From Thalassotalea eurytherma (GTDB lineage: Bacteria > Pseudomonadota > Gammaproteobacteria > Enterobacterales > Alteromonadaceae): a DNA stretch of 64,000 bases. Made by a program: the position numbers and the translations under genes. Below the pieces are notes generated by a model. That model searched no databases. It was given only the letters and a program-made list of their open reading frames with translations, and had not been told where the DNA came from. The stretch spans positions 1-64,000 of the forward strand of contig NZ_BSSU01000014.1 in the NCBI RefSeq assembly GCF_030161415.1. Direction: 5' to 3'. Numbering within the stretch: the first letter of the stretch is position 1; each line of letters opens with the position of its first letter. Shown here piece after piece: positions 7,624 through 16,065 of the stretch.

Positions 7624-9225
7624 TTACTTAGCTAAATACTCTTGCTTTATCCAATCACTTGCTCGTTCCGCAACCATAATGGTCGGTGCATTAGTATTAC
7701 CGCCAATCAAATTCGGAAATATTGAAGCATCAACAACGCGTAAACCAGTCAAACCATGGACTTTTAGTTCAGGGGTGACAACGGCCATTTTATCAGTACC
7801 CATTTTACATGTTCCTACCGGGTGATAGACTGTATCACTCATATCTCTAATATGTTGCACTAACTCCTGGTCATTCATTTTACTTTCATTATCTATAGGT
7901 TTTTTAATATATTGCCTAATCTCAGGTTGCTGCATGATCTGACAGGACAAACGAATACCTTTTAGCATAACGTCAACATCTTCGGGTGCTGATAAAAAGT
8001 TTGGATCAATCAGTGGGGCTGCCATAGGATCGGCACTTGCCAGCTTTAATGTGCCTTTACTTTTAGGTCGTAATACACAGACATGATTACTAAAGCCATG
8101 ACTTAAAGATGCTTTCATGTCTCTCGCATGATCTTTTACCAGAGCAATAGTAAAGTGAAACTGAATGTCAGGACGTTCAAGCTCTGGCGACGTTTTTAAA
8201 AAGCCACCCGTTTCAGCAAAATTAGAAGTAAACATCCCTTCTTTTTTGCCTAAGAATTTTATTGCCTCCTTAGCCATATACCCCCCTCCTTTTAAAGAAA
8301 GTCCAAAGACTTGATGCGTATCAGCTAGATAAGCACTCACGTAATCAGGGTGATCTTGCAAGTTCTCGCCTACACCAGGCAAATGGTGTAAAGATTTAAT
8401 ACCCAAAGCATCAAGTTCTTCAGTATTGCCTATACCTGAGAGCATCAGCAACTGAGGAGAGCCAAAAGCACCAGCTGCAAGCTCCACTTCTTTACTCGCA
8501 TAGAATTGATAGCGCTTACCTTTAATTTCGGCTTCAACACCATAGCAATGCAGTTCCTTAACGAGTAGCTTCGTCGTATGGGCATTAGTAATAATGGTCA
8601 AATTATCACGTTCTCTAACGCTATGACTAAGATAGCCTTTAGCGGCACTGCAACGTTCGCCATTTTTCTGAGTTACCTGATACCGCCCTATTCCTTCTTG
8701 TCTTTTTCCATTAAAATCAGATGAGTAAGGAAATCCAGCGTTTTTTGCTGCTTCGATAAAAGCATCTGCAACAAGATTATTAGAGCGAGAATCAGCCACA
8801 TTCAACAAACCACCTTGACCATGTAGCTCATCATGAATAGATTCATTGTGCTCTGACTTCAAAAAATATGGTAGTACGTCTTTCCACCCCCAACCTAATG
8901 AACCCCAATCATCATAGTCTTGCTGGTGCCCTCTAACATATACCATTGCATTGATTGAACTAGAACCACCGAGCACCTTACCTCGTGGCTGGTAGCCTTT
9001 TCGATTATTCAACCCTGGCTGAGGAACTGTTTCAAAAGCCCAGTTTTTATGGGCTCTAGGTACAATACTGGCAGCTCCAACCGGTATTTGAATCGAAAGC
9101 GAGTTATCATTACCACCAGCTTCCAATAATAAAACAGTACAATCTTTGTTTTCAGTTAAACGAGAAGCTAGAACAGCACCAGCAGAGCCTCCACCGACAA
9201 CTATAAAGTCAAAATTCTTATTCAC
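7624..9225 (-). CDS. GMC-family FAD-dependent oxidoreductase (choline/alcohol dehydrogenase-like)
   Basis: A 533-residue flavoprotein of the glucose-methanol-choline family. The FAD-binding motif VVGGGSAGAVLASRL is at residues 10-24. GMC signature 1 (GKVLGGSSSINAMVYVRG) lies near residue 85, the second signature (GAFGSPQLLMLSGIG) near 255, and the C-terminal active-site region has HPVGTCKMG and GGNTNAPT, with the catalytic His and Asn. It should oxidise an alcohol using FAD, passing electrons to a quinone or other acceptor. Sequence alone does not separate choline, aliphatic-alcohol (AlkJ-like) and other substrates. The upstream lipoprotein and downstream AraC regulator are on the same strand. 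An AAGGAA lies about 11 bases before the ATG. Confidence 0.93.
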   Translation of the reverse strand: MNKNFDFIVVGGGSAGAVLASRLTENKDCTVLLLEAGGNDNSLSIQIPVGAASIVPRAHKNWAFETVPQPGLNNRKGYQPRGKVLGGSSSINAMVYVRGHQQDYDDWGSLGWGWKDVLPYFLKSEHNESIHDELHGQGGLLNVADSRSNNLVADAFIEAAKNAGFPYSSDFNGKRQEGIGRYQVTQKNGERCSAAKGYLSHSVRERDNLTIITNAHTTKLLVKELHCYGVEAEIKGKRYQFYASKEVELAAGAFGSPQLLMLSGIGNTEELDALGIKSLHHLPGVGENLQDHPDYVSAYLADTHQVFGLSLKGGGYMAKEAIKFLGKKEGMFTSNFAETGGFLKTSPELERPDIQFHFTIALVKDHARDMKASLSHGFSNHVCVLRPKSKGTLKLASADPMAAPLIDPNFLSAPEDVDVMLKGIRLSCQIMQQPEIRQYIKKPIDNESKMNDQELVQHIRDMSDTVYHPVGTCKMGTDKMAVVTPELKVHGLTGLRVVDASIFPNLIGGNTNAPTIMVAERASDWIKQEYLAK

Positions 9226-9331
9226 AGTGATTTCCTTATTTAGTGCTATGGTTAACGTTCAAAAAAGGACATAACAGCAGCACTTATAACGATCTAAAAC
9301 GGCTTTTTATTAAAAGTTAAGTTTTGCTTAT

Positions 9332-10897
9332 TTATAATCTACATTCGAGCAACTCAAAATCACCAACTGACATATACTCTCCTTCTGGTAAATATTCACC
9401 CATTATTGCTTTTTCGGCTCTAAACGAATCAATATTACTTGTTGCTTGCGTAAAATCCGGTTCTGCTACCATATTCCTGATGATCACAAAGGCATCATTG
9501 TCATTGTTAATTTGACCAGTAAGTTTGGCTGAATCATGTTCCATTGAAACGTTATCTCCTAGTTCTGGAAGCTCTATCCAATTATATCCGCACTCTTTAG
9601 TTGCGTTTGTCGGACGGTTAACCGCTTTACTGGTGACAATAACAAAGTCACGATCGTCATCAATAATAACCTCTTCATCAAAAATACAGTCAACTACGCG
9701 TTGTGAATAAAATTCATTTGTACATAACGACCAATACCTCATTTGCACGCCGGAATGATCATACATGTCTTGGTTATTTATTGTTAAAGGGGTTACTGGT
9801 AACTTTCCTTTAAAAACTACTACATCACCTAACTCATTGTTTAACCACGTTGAAACATATGAGTTATCTTTATTGGCATAAAACCCGGGGCGGTTAACCA
9901 TTGAACGATCACAGGTACCTAAAAATGCACAAGGCAGTAAGTCAGTCATGGGGAAAGAGGCTCTAAAAACGATGTCACGCATTTCTTCAGCTCCCTTTAA
10001 GGTAAAGCCTGCAGTGCTCAGAGGGTCTGATTTATCGAATTCTGCTGCATCATAGGTATCATAGTAATATGGCGTACCTGCGAATAAACGTGTGTTGACT
10101 GCATTGTCGCCGTATGGGTTTCCTCCCATAGCCTTGATACCAAGGTAACTTTCTATGGGAACCAAAGGGACTTGAATTGTAGTATCCGTAACATCAAGAA
10201 CGCCACAGATTTCTTCTTGGTTTACCAGTATTTCACCGTTATATTCTAGTTCAAATTGTGGCAACCCAGCTTCACCAAACTCATCTAGACCTTGATTAGG
10301 TAAGTAAACTCTATAGACTAATTCAAAACCATTCTCTTGCGTGCTAAATGTTGGAAACGGCCAACCATCATCGGGCTCTGGATAAAGATTGCTATCGTGA
10401 ATAGCCAGCCCCATAGTATTTTGTTCAAGCTGCTCTAATATACTTGACTCATCGGTATTACGAATAGGTGAAAAGCTAAGTGTGTAGTAACTATCAACAT
10501 TTCTCTGATTGCCATTAATATATGGATTAGCCGGTTGGCCCAACTCAGGTGCTATTTCGGTATCTTTAATAGCATCAAATGGCATAATAGTGCCATCCAT
10601 TTTATAACTATTAAATGAAAAGTATCTCGCTTTTGGGTACTTTCCGGTGAGTGTTAATTTCGCACCTTCAGGCAAAGCACCTTTCATTGACCAATAATAA
10701 GCCCCTGCATCAGGGTAGGCGATATTGGTAGCAGGATTTTCTTTTACATAGGGTCCCTGCCAAGCACAACTTTTTGTAATTATTTGGGATAAAGGCGGTT
10801 CTTCAACCGATTTTTCTGTACTGTCAATTGAACAAGCCGATAGAAAAACCGTACTCACTGTTGCTGTTAATAATAATGTATTTTTTAGTATATTCAT
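9332..10897 (-). CDS. Large predicted lipoprotein of unknown function
   Basis: Chosen start is the ATG at 10897, giving MNILKNTLLLTATVSTVFLS before a lipobox Cys at residue 22 (LSAC). A longer frame starting at a TTG 45 bases upstream would bury the signal peptide. The mature protein of about 500 residues is acidic, rich in Tyr, Asn and Pro, with no membrane helix. The segment around GAYYWSM, KGALPEGAKL and KARYFSFNSYKMDG recalls secreted proteins of unknown function found beside oxidoreductases, but I cannot name a family with confidence. It is the first gene of a probable lipoprotein-GMC-AraC unit, 106 bases ahead of the GMC gene. A role in substrate capture for the oxidoreductase is only inference. 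Confidence 0.75.
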   Translation of the reverse strand: MNILKNTLLLTATVSTVFLSACSIDSTEKSVEEPPLSQIITKSCAWQGPYVKENPATNIAYPDAGAYYWSMKGALPEGAKLTLTGKYPKARYFSFNSYKMDGTIMPFDAIKDTEIAPELGQPANPYINGNQRNVDSYYTLSFSPIRNTDESSILEQLEQNTMGLAIHDSNLYPEPDDGWPFPTFSTQENGFELVYRVYLPNQGLDEFGEAGLPQFELEYNGEILVNQEEICGVLDVTDTTIQVPLVPIESYLGIKAMGGNPYGDNAVNTRLFAGTPYYYDTYDAAEFDKSDPLSTAGFTLKGAEEMRDIVFRASFPMTDLLPCAFLGTCDRSMVNRPGFYANKDNSYVSTWLNNELGDVVVFKGKLPVTPLTINNQDMYDHSGVQMRYWSLCTNEFYSQRVVDCIFDEEVIIDDDRDFVIVTSKAVNRPTNATKECGYNWIELPELGDNVSMEHDSAKLTGQINNDNDAFVIIRNMVAEPDFTQATSNIDSFRAEKAIMGEYLPEGEYMSVGDFELLECRL

Positions 10898-11383
10898 TGT
10901 TCTAGTAATTATATTTATTTCAGATGATACTTCTACCAACAAATAAAACCGAATAACATAGCAATTCGAGTCACCCTATTAACAATTGGTTCTGCAAACT
11001 CAAAGTGTGACGTTAACCTAGAAAAATACTGATACAATAAAGTTATCGTTCGAAAGAAAAATTCGATTGGCAGTTAGCCCCCATCAATCAGCAACAGCCA
11101 TAATATGCCCCACCTAAATTGTTGTGACTTTTTTAAATTTATTTCTTCCGGATATTGTTGAAATTCCTCCCTTTTGATACTGCCGGTTAATACCTAGTCG
11201 ATTTATCATTCGTTGCTAGCACACTTTCAAAACTGCCAAACAGTCATCACATCAAAACCCACTAAAAATTCTTAGCAATGTTCAGCAGTCCAGTTTACCC
11301 ACAGGTAGCTAAATTCGTAATTAATTGCAAATGACCTACACTTGAAGGGCTTTTATAAGCACCCCACCAAAAGGAATAGAACA
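10898..11383. other. Divergent intergenic region, lipoprotein gene versus secreted-protein gene
   Basis: About 490 bases separate the two divergent starts. I see no coding frame, repeat or terminator. It presumably holds two promoters and any operator of the AraC regulator. A possible -10 TACACT at 11336-11341 precedes the secreted-protein gene, without a good -35. Confidence 0.5.
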
Positions 11384-12157
11384 ATGAACATAAGAAACAG
11401 AGTAATCAATACCTTGATAAGCTTTTTGTTTCTTGGTGTCTTAGCTACCCCTGCAATAGCTGAAGAAGAAAAAAATCAACAAATGTACTTAATGAGTCAA
11501 AATCATTTTCAATTAGCTCATTTAAGCCAATATAAAAAAGATGTTAAAGAAGTCCTTAATATCCTCAGAGAAAGTAACTTTAATCACTCATACTCAGCCT
11601 CTCAACTTAGTGGAGGCCGTATTTATTGGTTCACACCGATTAGTTCTTATGCCGAAATAGATATGCTTGATAAAAGTTGGGATAAGGTATGGGAAAATCT
11701 ATCAGAAGCACAACAAGCCAAGTTTAAAGCACTAGGTGTAGGCTTAATTAGCGGAAAAGATGTCATTATTAAGTACGATGGCGACTTATCTTACGAGCCC
11801 GAATCAGGTAAAGAGTATACGTACTTTGAAGGCGTAACATATAAATTCAATCATGGTAGCAATGATAAAGTAAAGGAAGTCGCTAAACAGATCAAAGCGC
11901 GTTGTGAGGCGAACAAAGCCACCCAACCTTACCGATTTTTTTGGCATGATATTGGCGGCGAATATAGAAGTTTTACAGTTGTTTCTTATGGCGAAAATAA
12001 AGTGCATATAGCACAACTTGCAGCCGCCGATGATAAGTTGTTTGAAAAAGATAAAACCATGGCAAAAATCTGGCAAGAAGCCGTTAAGCATGTCAACGTA
12101 ACTGATAGCTTTACTGGCAAAAACTTACCCGATCTCTTTTATGGACCAACTAAGTAA
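11384..12157 (+). CDS. Secreted protein of unknown function
   Basis: The ATG at 11384 has an AAGGAAT six to seven bases upstream and gives MNIRNRVINTLISFLFLGVL followed by ATPAIA-EE, a clear Sec signal peptide cut near residue 27. A start 42 bases earlier would lack both. The mature protein of about 230 residues is soluble and rich in Lys, Tyr and Asp, with no domain I recognise. Phrases such as SYAEIDMLDKSWDKVWENLS suggest a helical, NIPSNAP- or dabb-like alpha/beta fold, but this is weak. It is divergent from the lipoprotein-GMC-AraC unit and may share its regulation. Confidence 0.75.
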   Translation: MNIRNRVINTLISFLFLGVLATPAIAEEEKNQQMYLMSQNHFQLAHLSQYKKDVKEVLNILRESNFNHSYSASQLSGGRIYWFTPISSYAEIDMLDKSWDKVWENLSEAQQAKFKALGVGLISGKDVIIKYDGDLSYEPESGKEYTYFEGVTYKFNHGSNDKVKEVAKQIKARCEANKATQPYRFFWHDIGGEYRSFTVVSYGENKVHIAQLAAADDKLFEKDKTMAKIWQEAVKHVNVTDSFTGKNLPDLFYGPTK

Positions 12158-12179
12158 CTTACCTAATAACCTAACTCAT

Positions 12180-12208
12180 AAAAAAGTCTCAACTAAATAG
12201 TTGAGACT
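12180..12208 (-). terminator. Terminator of the MazG-like gene
   Basis: Stem AAGTCTCAACT / AGTTGAGACTT with a four-base loop. On the minus strand it is followed by TTTTTT, so it ends transcription of the minus-strand MazG-like gene. On the plus strand no T run follows. Confidence 0.75.
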
Positions 12209-12262
12209 TGAAGGATTAACAAACGCTAGGTCGCTGTATTCGCAATAAATACAAAATCGAAA

Positions 12263-12553
12263 TTACTTAACTCTGCCTCTCGCACCACGTGATTGGTTTT
12301 TTTCCATTTTTTCTAGGATCGTCTTTTCCATGTCAATACCTTGCCAATGAGCAATATCTAAAACACGTAAAACAATATCAGCCAACTCTTCAGCAAATTC
12401 CGGCGAAGGCTCTTGTTGACGACATTCATTTATAGCTTCTCCAACTTCCGAGGCGACCAATGCCAGTGCTTCTAATACGGTTTTATTGTGCCAGCCCATT
12501 TCTTCAACCCATTGGAAGTTCTGGCGTGCTATTTCATTAATTGAGTTTTCCAC
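12263..12553 (-). CDS. MazG-like nucleotide pyrophosphohydrolase
   Basis: A 96-residue all-alpha protein with the MazG-type metal-binding pattern: ASEVGEAINE (EVGEA) in the first helix pair and EELADIVLRVLD in the second. MazG-like enzymes hydrolyse non-canonical or excess NTPs/dNTPs to NMP and pyrophosphate and usually act as dimers or tetramers. The single short domain places it with the small MazG-like proteins rather than the two-domain E. coli MazG. It is alone on the minus strand, with its own terminator, downstream of a broken peptidase gene that also has its own terminator. Confidence 0.8.
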   Translation of the reverse strand: MENSINEIARQNFQWVEEMGWHNKTVLEALALVASEVGEAINECRQQEPSPEFAEELADIVLRVLDIAHWQGIDMEKTILEKMEKNQSRGARGRVK

Positions 12554-12679
12554 GAATAATTACCTCATTGTTTAAATGACTGTGATTATTGCCCTTTTAC
12601 AGCCAATGTAAAATATTTTTTCGAATGTTGCTTTGTGCGTAGGTGCAATAAATTGCTGTTGATTACCCTAGAGAGCAAT

Positions 12680-12708
12680 AAAAAAGCCATGAATCTTTTC
12701 ATGGCTTT
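12680..12708 (-). terminator. Terminator of the S9 peptidase pseudogene
   Basis: Stem AAAGCCATGAA / TTCATGGCTTT around a four-base loop. Read on the minus strand it is followed by a T run. It sits 22 bases beyond the end of the peptidase frame. Confidence 0.8.
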
Positions 12709-12729
12709 CAGTAAAAATAGACGTTGTGA

Positions 12730-14636
12730 CTACAAGTGTTTTTTAATAAAACTATCGACTTTTCGCCACGCCTCTAATCGATTTTTATAAGTACTCAAAT
12801 AATGATCACCTTCATCAAGGACAACTAACTCAACCGGCTTTCTAGCGTCTACTAATTTTTCATACATTTCTTCAGATTGCTTTAACGGCACAATTGAATC
12901 TCTTTCACCATGAACAAGTAATACTGGAACGTTAATGTTATCAACATGATTAATTGGCGAGATTTTTTCTAGATGCTTATCATCCATATTTCCTTTAGTT
13001 GATACGCGTTGCCAATAGGCATACGTTGAGCTCTCTGCACCGTAGGCTTTTTTATCGTCTTTTAGCATCATATTGACATCAGCTACGCCATTAATAGAAA
13101 CAGCACATTGATACAAATCGGGCTCATAGGTTACGCCTGCTAATGCGGCGTATCCACCGTAACTTGAGCCAACAATACAAACGCGACTCTGATCAGCATA
13201 TCCCTCATTTACCATTGCCATTAGAGTATCGGTAAGGTCGTCTTGCATTTTTAGGCCCCATTGCCCTTCACCGAGCATGACATGACGAATACCAAACCCA
13301 GAAGAACCGCGAAACTGCGGTTGAATAACCAAATAGCCTTGGCTAGCAAAATATTGCGCTTGCCAGTCAAATGCTAGCCTGTCGTATGCCTCAGGACCGC
13401 CATGGGGTAACATAATGGTTGGTAGCTTTTTTCCACTTGTTCCCAAAGGGGTCGTGATGATAGTAGGGATTGTTATGCCATCTCTTGCTGTAATGTTTTT
13501 CCCACCATAGGATGCACTTGTTCTGGTGCGATATTATCGCGACTCGATGCTAAGAAATTAAAGCCGCCTTTCGTGAACTTATAGTAATCACCTGGTGTAC
13601 CCTCACCTTCAAAACGAAACAAAATAGACGACCAATCAGGTGTGTAATTGCGCAGGTAAAAACCATTATTTGGCATTGCAAGCGCAATATTTTTAAACTG
13701 CTTAGTTAGTGTGTCGTCGAAAAACTCATAGCTTGGATGAAGCCCTGAATAAGCAACGCCATGAACTACGCGATTAACATCTTTAACCAAGTACTCAACA
13801 TCTGCATCTTCTCGAATGAATAAAGGTTCAGATAATTCGCCCGTTGACAGTGACATTTTAAAGTAGCCCCAGCGCCCAATTTTTGCATCAAAACTTTTAA
13901 CAACCAGATGTTTTTTATCTGGCGTAAGCCCTTCAATGCCTTTTGTAAGCTCTGGCGTTGTTTCTTGATAAATAATTTTCCATTCACCGCTAAGGTATGA
14001 CTCGACGCGGTGTAAGTCTTTTTCATCGTTATAGCGCTAACGTGCGAGTATTGTTCCGTTTGGCTCGATAAAGAAATCTCTGGTATCAGATTTCCCTTGA
14101 TTAACCACTTGTGGCTTTCGCTTGTTCTTTAGGTTTACGCGAAATAAGCTGTAACGGCCTGAATCGAGCCAAGCTGGCATATATGCATATTTGCCATCAT
14201 CAGATATCGCCAATATGCGACCTAACGCTGTTTGACCACCATATATTCCATAACCCGCCGACATTAACTGAAATATTTTTTTATCTTCAGTGTTATAAAC
14301 AAAGGCCGCAGAATAATCATGACGCCCTTTATAGCCCCATAATTTGCGGTTATCTTCAACAACTAAAATCAGCTTGGTTTCACTAATAAAATAAAGAGAG
14401 GTTGGTTTTACTTCGCTAACATCAACTGCACTAACAAGTTTGTTATCAGTCAGGCTATAAACGACCATATAATCATTTTCGGCTGATGTTGTCCGATAAG
14501 CGATTCGATCACCACTTGGTGAAATCACCATCATGCTTTTATTAGGCAGGGCGCCATAGGCTTCAAGTGGTGGTTGGTTTGCAGCAGTGAAAAACGAAGT
14601 AAACAGTAAAGAAAAACAAAAGAGTATTGCCTTCAT
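12730..14636 (-). pseudogene. S9 family prolyl-oligopeptidase-type peptidase, broken by a stop and a frameshift
   Basis: Joined, the pieces encode about 635 residues, the usual length of secreted S9 (acylaminoacyl-peptidase-like) enzymes: signal peptide (MKAILFCFSLLFTSFFTAAN), a beta-propeller-like N-terminal part and an alpha/beta-hydrolase C-terminal part with nucleophile GSSYGGYAAL, the Asp of GERDSIVPL and the His of DEGDHYLS. The start at 14636 has an AGGAC ribosome site. Lesion 1 is an in-frame TAG at 14037-14039; the same frame then continues. Lesion 2 is a frameshift at the A5 run (plus-strand T5, 13496-13500): one more A restores GKNITARDGITIPTIITTP. The catalytic residues are intact, so decay looks recent. 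Confidence 0.88.
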
Positions 14637-14723
14637 AAAAGTCCTTTTTTTATTTTTATAATCAAACATAAGCCAATTAAAAGCAAACTTTTTTAGACAC
14701 AAGTGAGGGGCTAATTAAACGCA

Positions 14724-14789
14724 TGAATATAATTCACCTGTACAGGTGATTTCTTCTCGTTTGTCCGATTAATTAAACCTAGGTAATCT
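14724..14789 (+). promoter_or_regulatory. LysR-type promoter with T-N11-A box (copy 1)
   Basis: TGAATATAATTCA (14724-14736) is a palindromic T-N11-A box. The overlapping perfect palindrome TCACCTGTACAGGTGA spans 14734-14749. Then come -35 TTGTCC (14761-14766), a 17-base spacer and -10 TAATCT (14784-14789). The box centre lies about 66 bases before the expected start of transcription, the classical position of a LysR recognition site. The same layout recurs at 15965-16029. Confidence 0.65.
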
Positions 14790-14795
14790 GAACTT

Positions 14796-14875
14796 GTTTT
14801 CGAAATCTCCCCCGATTTCTTAACGAATAACTCGACTCTTACTATCGCGCTACTATTTGGTAGCGCGTTTTTTTT
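14796..14875 (+). ncRNA. Candidate LysR-controlled small RNA (~80 nt) with a UCCCCC loop
   Basis: The interval between promoter copy 1 and a strong terminator contains no open frame. Expected transcript: start near 14796, hairpin 1 with stem GAAATC (14802-14807) / GATTTC (14814-14819) presenting loop TCCCCC, a single-stranded linker, and a GC-rich terminator hairpin ending in eight T. C-rich loops of this kind pair with Shine-Dalgarno sequences in known regulatory RNAs. Alternative: it is the leader of the LysR gene 140 bases downstream, with the hairpin as an attenuator. Confidence 0.5.
14846..14875 (+). terminator. Strong Rho-independent terminator
   Basis: Stem CGCGCTAC / GTAGCGCG (14846-14853 and 14860-14867) with loop TATTTG, then eight T. 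No plus-strand protein gene lies upstream for more than 2 kb, so it needs another transcript to end. Confidence 0.85.
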
Positions 14876-15014
14876 GCCTAAAATTTAGCGCGCATAATAA
14901 ATAAACAACGCTCCATAATGGTGCATTTGACTCCCTATCAACAGGCAGTTTTATTTAACAACTTTACCAAATCGATAGTTTTTCTAGGTTATTCATCATG
15001 GAACATTAGTTGCA

Positions 15015-15932
15015 ATGTCAGTATGGGTTCATCAATCTTTACTATCAATGGCTATTCAAACTCCTATTAGAGGTCTTCGTTCATTTTGTGTTGCTGCAAA
15101 ATGTTTGAGCTTTAAACATGCTGCTAGTCAGCTTTTTCTTACACCGTCAGCGGTTAGTCACCAAATCAAACAGCTCGAAGAGCAATTAGGTACCAGCCTA
15201 TTTCAACGCAGTACTCGTTCAATTGAGCTTACTAGCGCAGGTAAACAGTTTTATCAGAAAGTTTACCCTCTGATAACTGAGCTCGAGGCAACTATTTCTG
15301 ACTTTACCAATACCCAGCAAAATAGAACGATCACCATAAGCTTGCCTGAGTTTTTTGCAAGCGAGATATTTGTGCCACGCCTAGGTGAATGGGCAGAGCT
15401 TAATCCAGACATTAACTTGCAATTAGAAACAGTCAAGTCTGCAAGCCAAACACCAAAACCTAGTGACTTATCAATCGTGCTAGCAAGCGGCAGCCCCAAT
15501 GGTTCTATTGTTCAAAAGCTATTCCCAATTAAATACGTGGCCGCGTGCAATAAAAAAGTCTACAAAAAATGGGCTTCAACAGGATTTGATGCTTTGCAAA
15601 ATGTGCCGCTAATTTTGCACCAATCTCGTCCTTGGTCTTGGCATAAATGGGCAGATGAAAACGATATTACAAACTTTTCACCGAAACAAATCATCCAATT
15701 CGATTCAATGTTTGGTGTAGCAAGAGCAGCACAACAAGGGATGGGCATTGCGCTTGTACCAATGCCAATTTCGAGAGCTTGGTTTAGCGAACAATTACTC
15801 ATCAAATTATTTGAATATGAATTAACAAGCCGAGATAGCTATTTCTTAATTCAAAATCAATCAATTGAGAGCGTGCCTGAGTTATCAAAATTTGCACAAT
15901 GGGTTACTCAAACATTCGCGTTAACTGATTAA
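15015..15932 (+). CDS. LysR-family transcriptional regulator (GcvA-like)
   Basis: A LysR-type regulator of up to 305 residues. The winged helix-turn-helix near the N terminus reads AASQLFLTPSAVSHQIKQLE, with LFQRSTRSIELTSAG in the wing, closest in style to GcvA/AmpR regulators. The C-terminal half is the periplasmic-binding-like effector domain. The start is uncertain: an ATG at 15048 (MAIQTPIRG) also fits and neither has a strong ribosome site. Nearly identical promoters with T-N11-A boxes lie on both sides of it, one upstream of a secreted protein and one upstream of a candidate small RNA. They are its most likely targets. The effector is unknown. Confidence 0.92.
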   Translation: MSVWVHQSLLSMAIQTPIRGLRSFCVAAKCLSFKHAASQLFLTPSAVSHQIKQLEEQLGTSLFQRSTRSIELTSAGKQFYQKVYPLITELEATISDFTNTQQNRTITISLPEFFASEIFVPRLGEWAELNPDINLQLETVKSASQTPKPSDLSIVLASGSPNGSIVQKLFPIKYVAACNKKVYKKWASTGFDALQNVPLILHQSRPWSWHKWADENDITNFSPKQIIQFDSMFGVARAAQQGMGIALVPMPISRAWFSEQLLIKLFEYELTSRDSYFLIQNQSIESVPELSKFAQWVTQTFALTD

Positions 15933-15964
15933 ACGCTTCTCATAAATACCGGTTTGCGGTTACG

Positions 15965-16029
15965 TGAATAAAATTCACTTATTAGGTGTGTTTTTATCGT
16001 TTGTCGCAAGTTAAACCAATGCCTATAGT
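15965..16029 (+). promoter_or_regulatory. LysR-type promoter with T-N11-A box (copy 2)
   Basis: TGAATAAAATTCA (15965-15977) is a palindromic T-N11-A box, flanked as GTGAAT-AAA-ATTCAC. A second half-site AGGTG follows at 15984-15988. Then -35 TTGTCG (16001-16006), a 17-base spacer and -10 TATAGT (16024-16029). Shared with copy 1: GAATA.AATTCAC, AGGTG, TCGTTTGTC and TTAAACC in the same order and nearly the same spacing. Confidence 0.7.
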
Positions 16030-16032
16030 GAC

Positions 16033-16049
16033 ATTGTCAATTTGACAAT
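16033..16049. promoter_or_regulatory. Perfect 8-1-8 inverted repeat at the expected transcription start
   Basis: ATTGTCAA-T-TTGACAAT, immediately after the -10 of promoter copy 2 and 17 bases before the start codon. It could be a repressor operator or a 5' hairpin on the mRNA close to the ribosome site. Promoter copy 1 lacks it. Confidence 0.5.
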
Positions 16050-16065
16050 CACTTTAGGAAAGAAC

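Noticed and set aside
10898-10942. Longer N-terminus for the lipoprotein from a TTG start
   Set aside because: It would place 15 polar residues before a clear lipoprotein signal peptide that begins with ATG at 10897.
13766-14026. An 86-codon minus-strand frame inside the S9 peptidase region
   Set aside because: It is out of frame with both flanking peptidase pieces. The peptidase frame itself is open through this interval apart from the TAG at 14037, so this is a shadow.
14734-14749. CTGTACAG inside the palindrome as a LexA (SOS) box
   Set aside because: The gammaproteobacterial LexA box is CTGT-N8-ACAG. Here the halves touch, and the site sits in a LysR-type promoter shared with 15965-16029.
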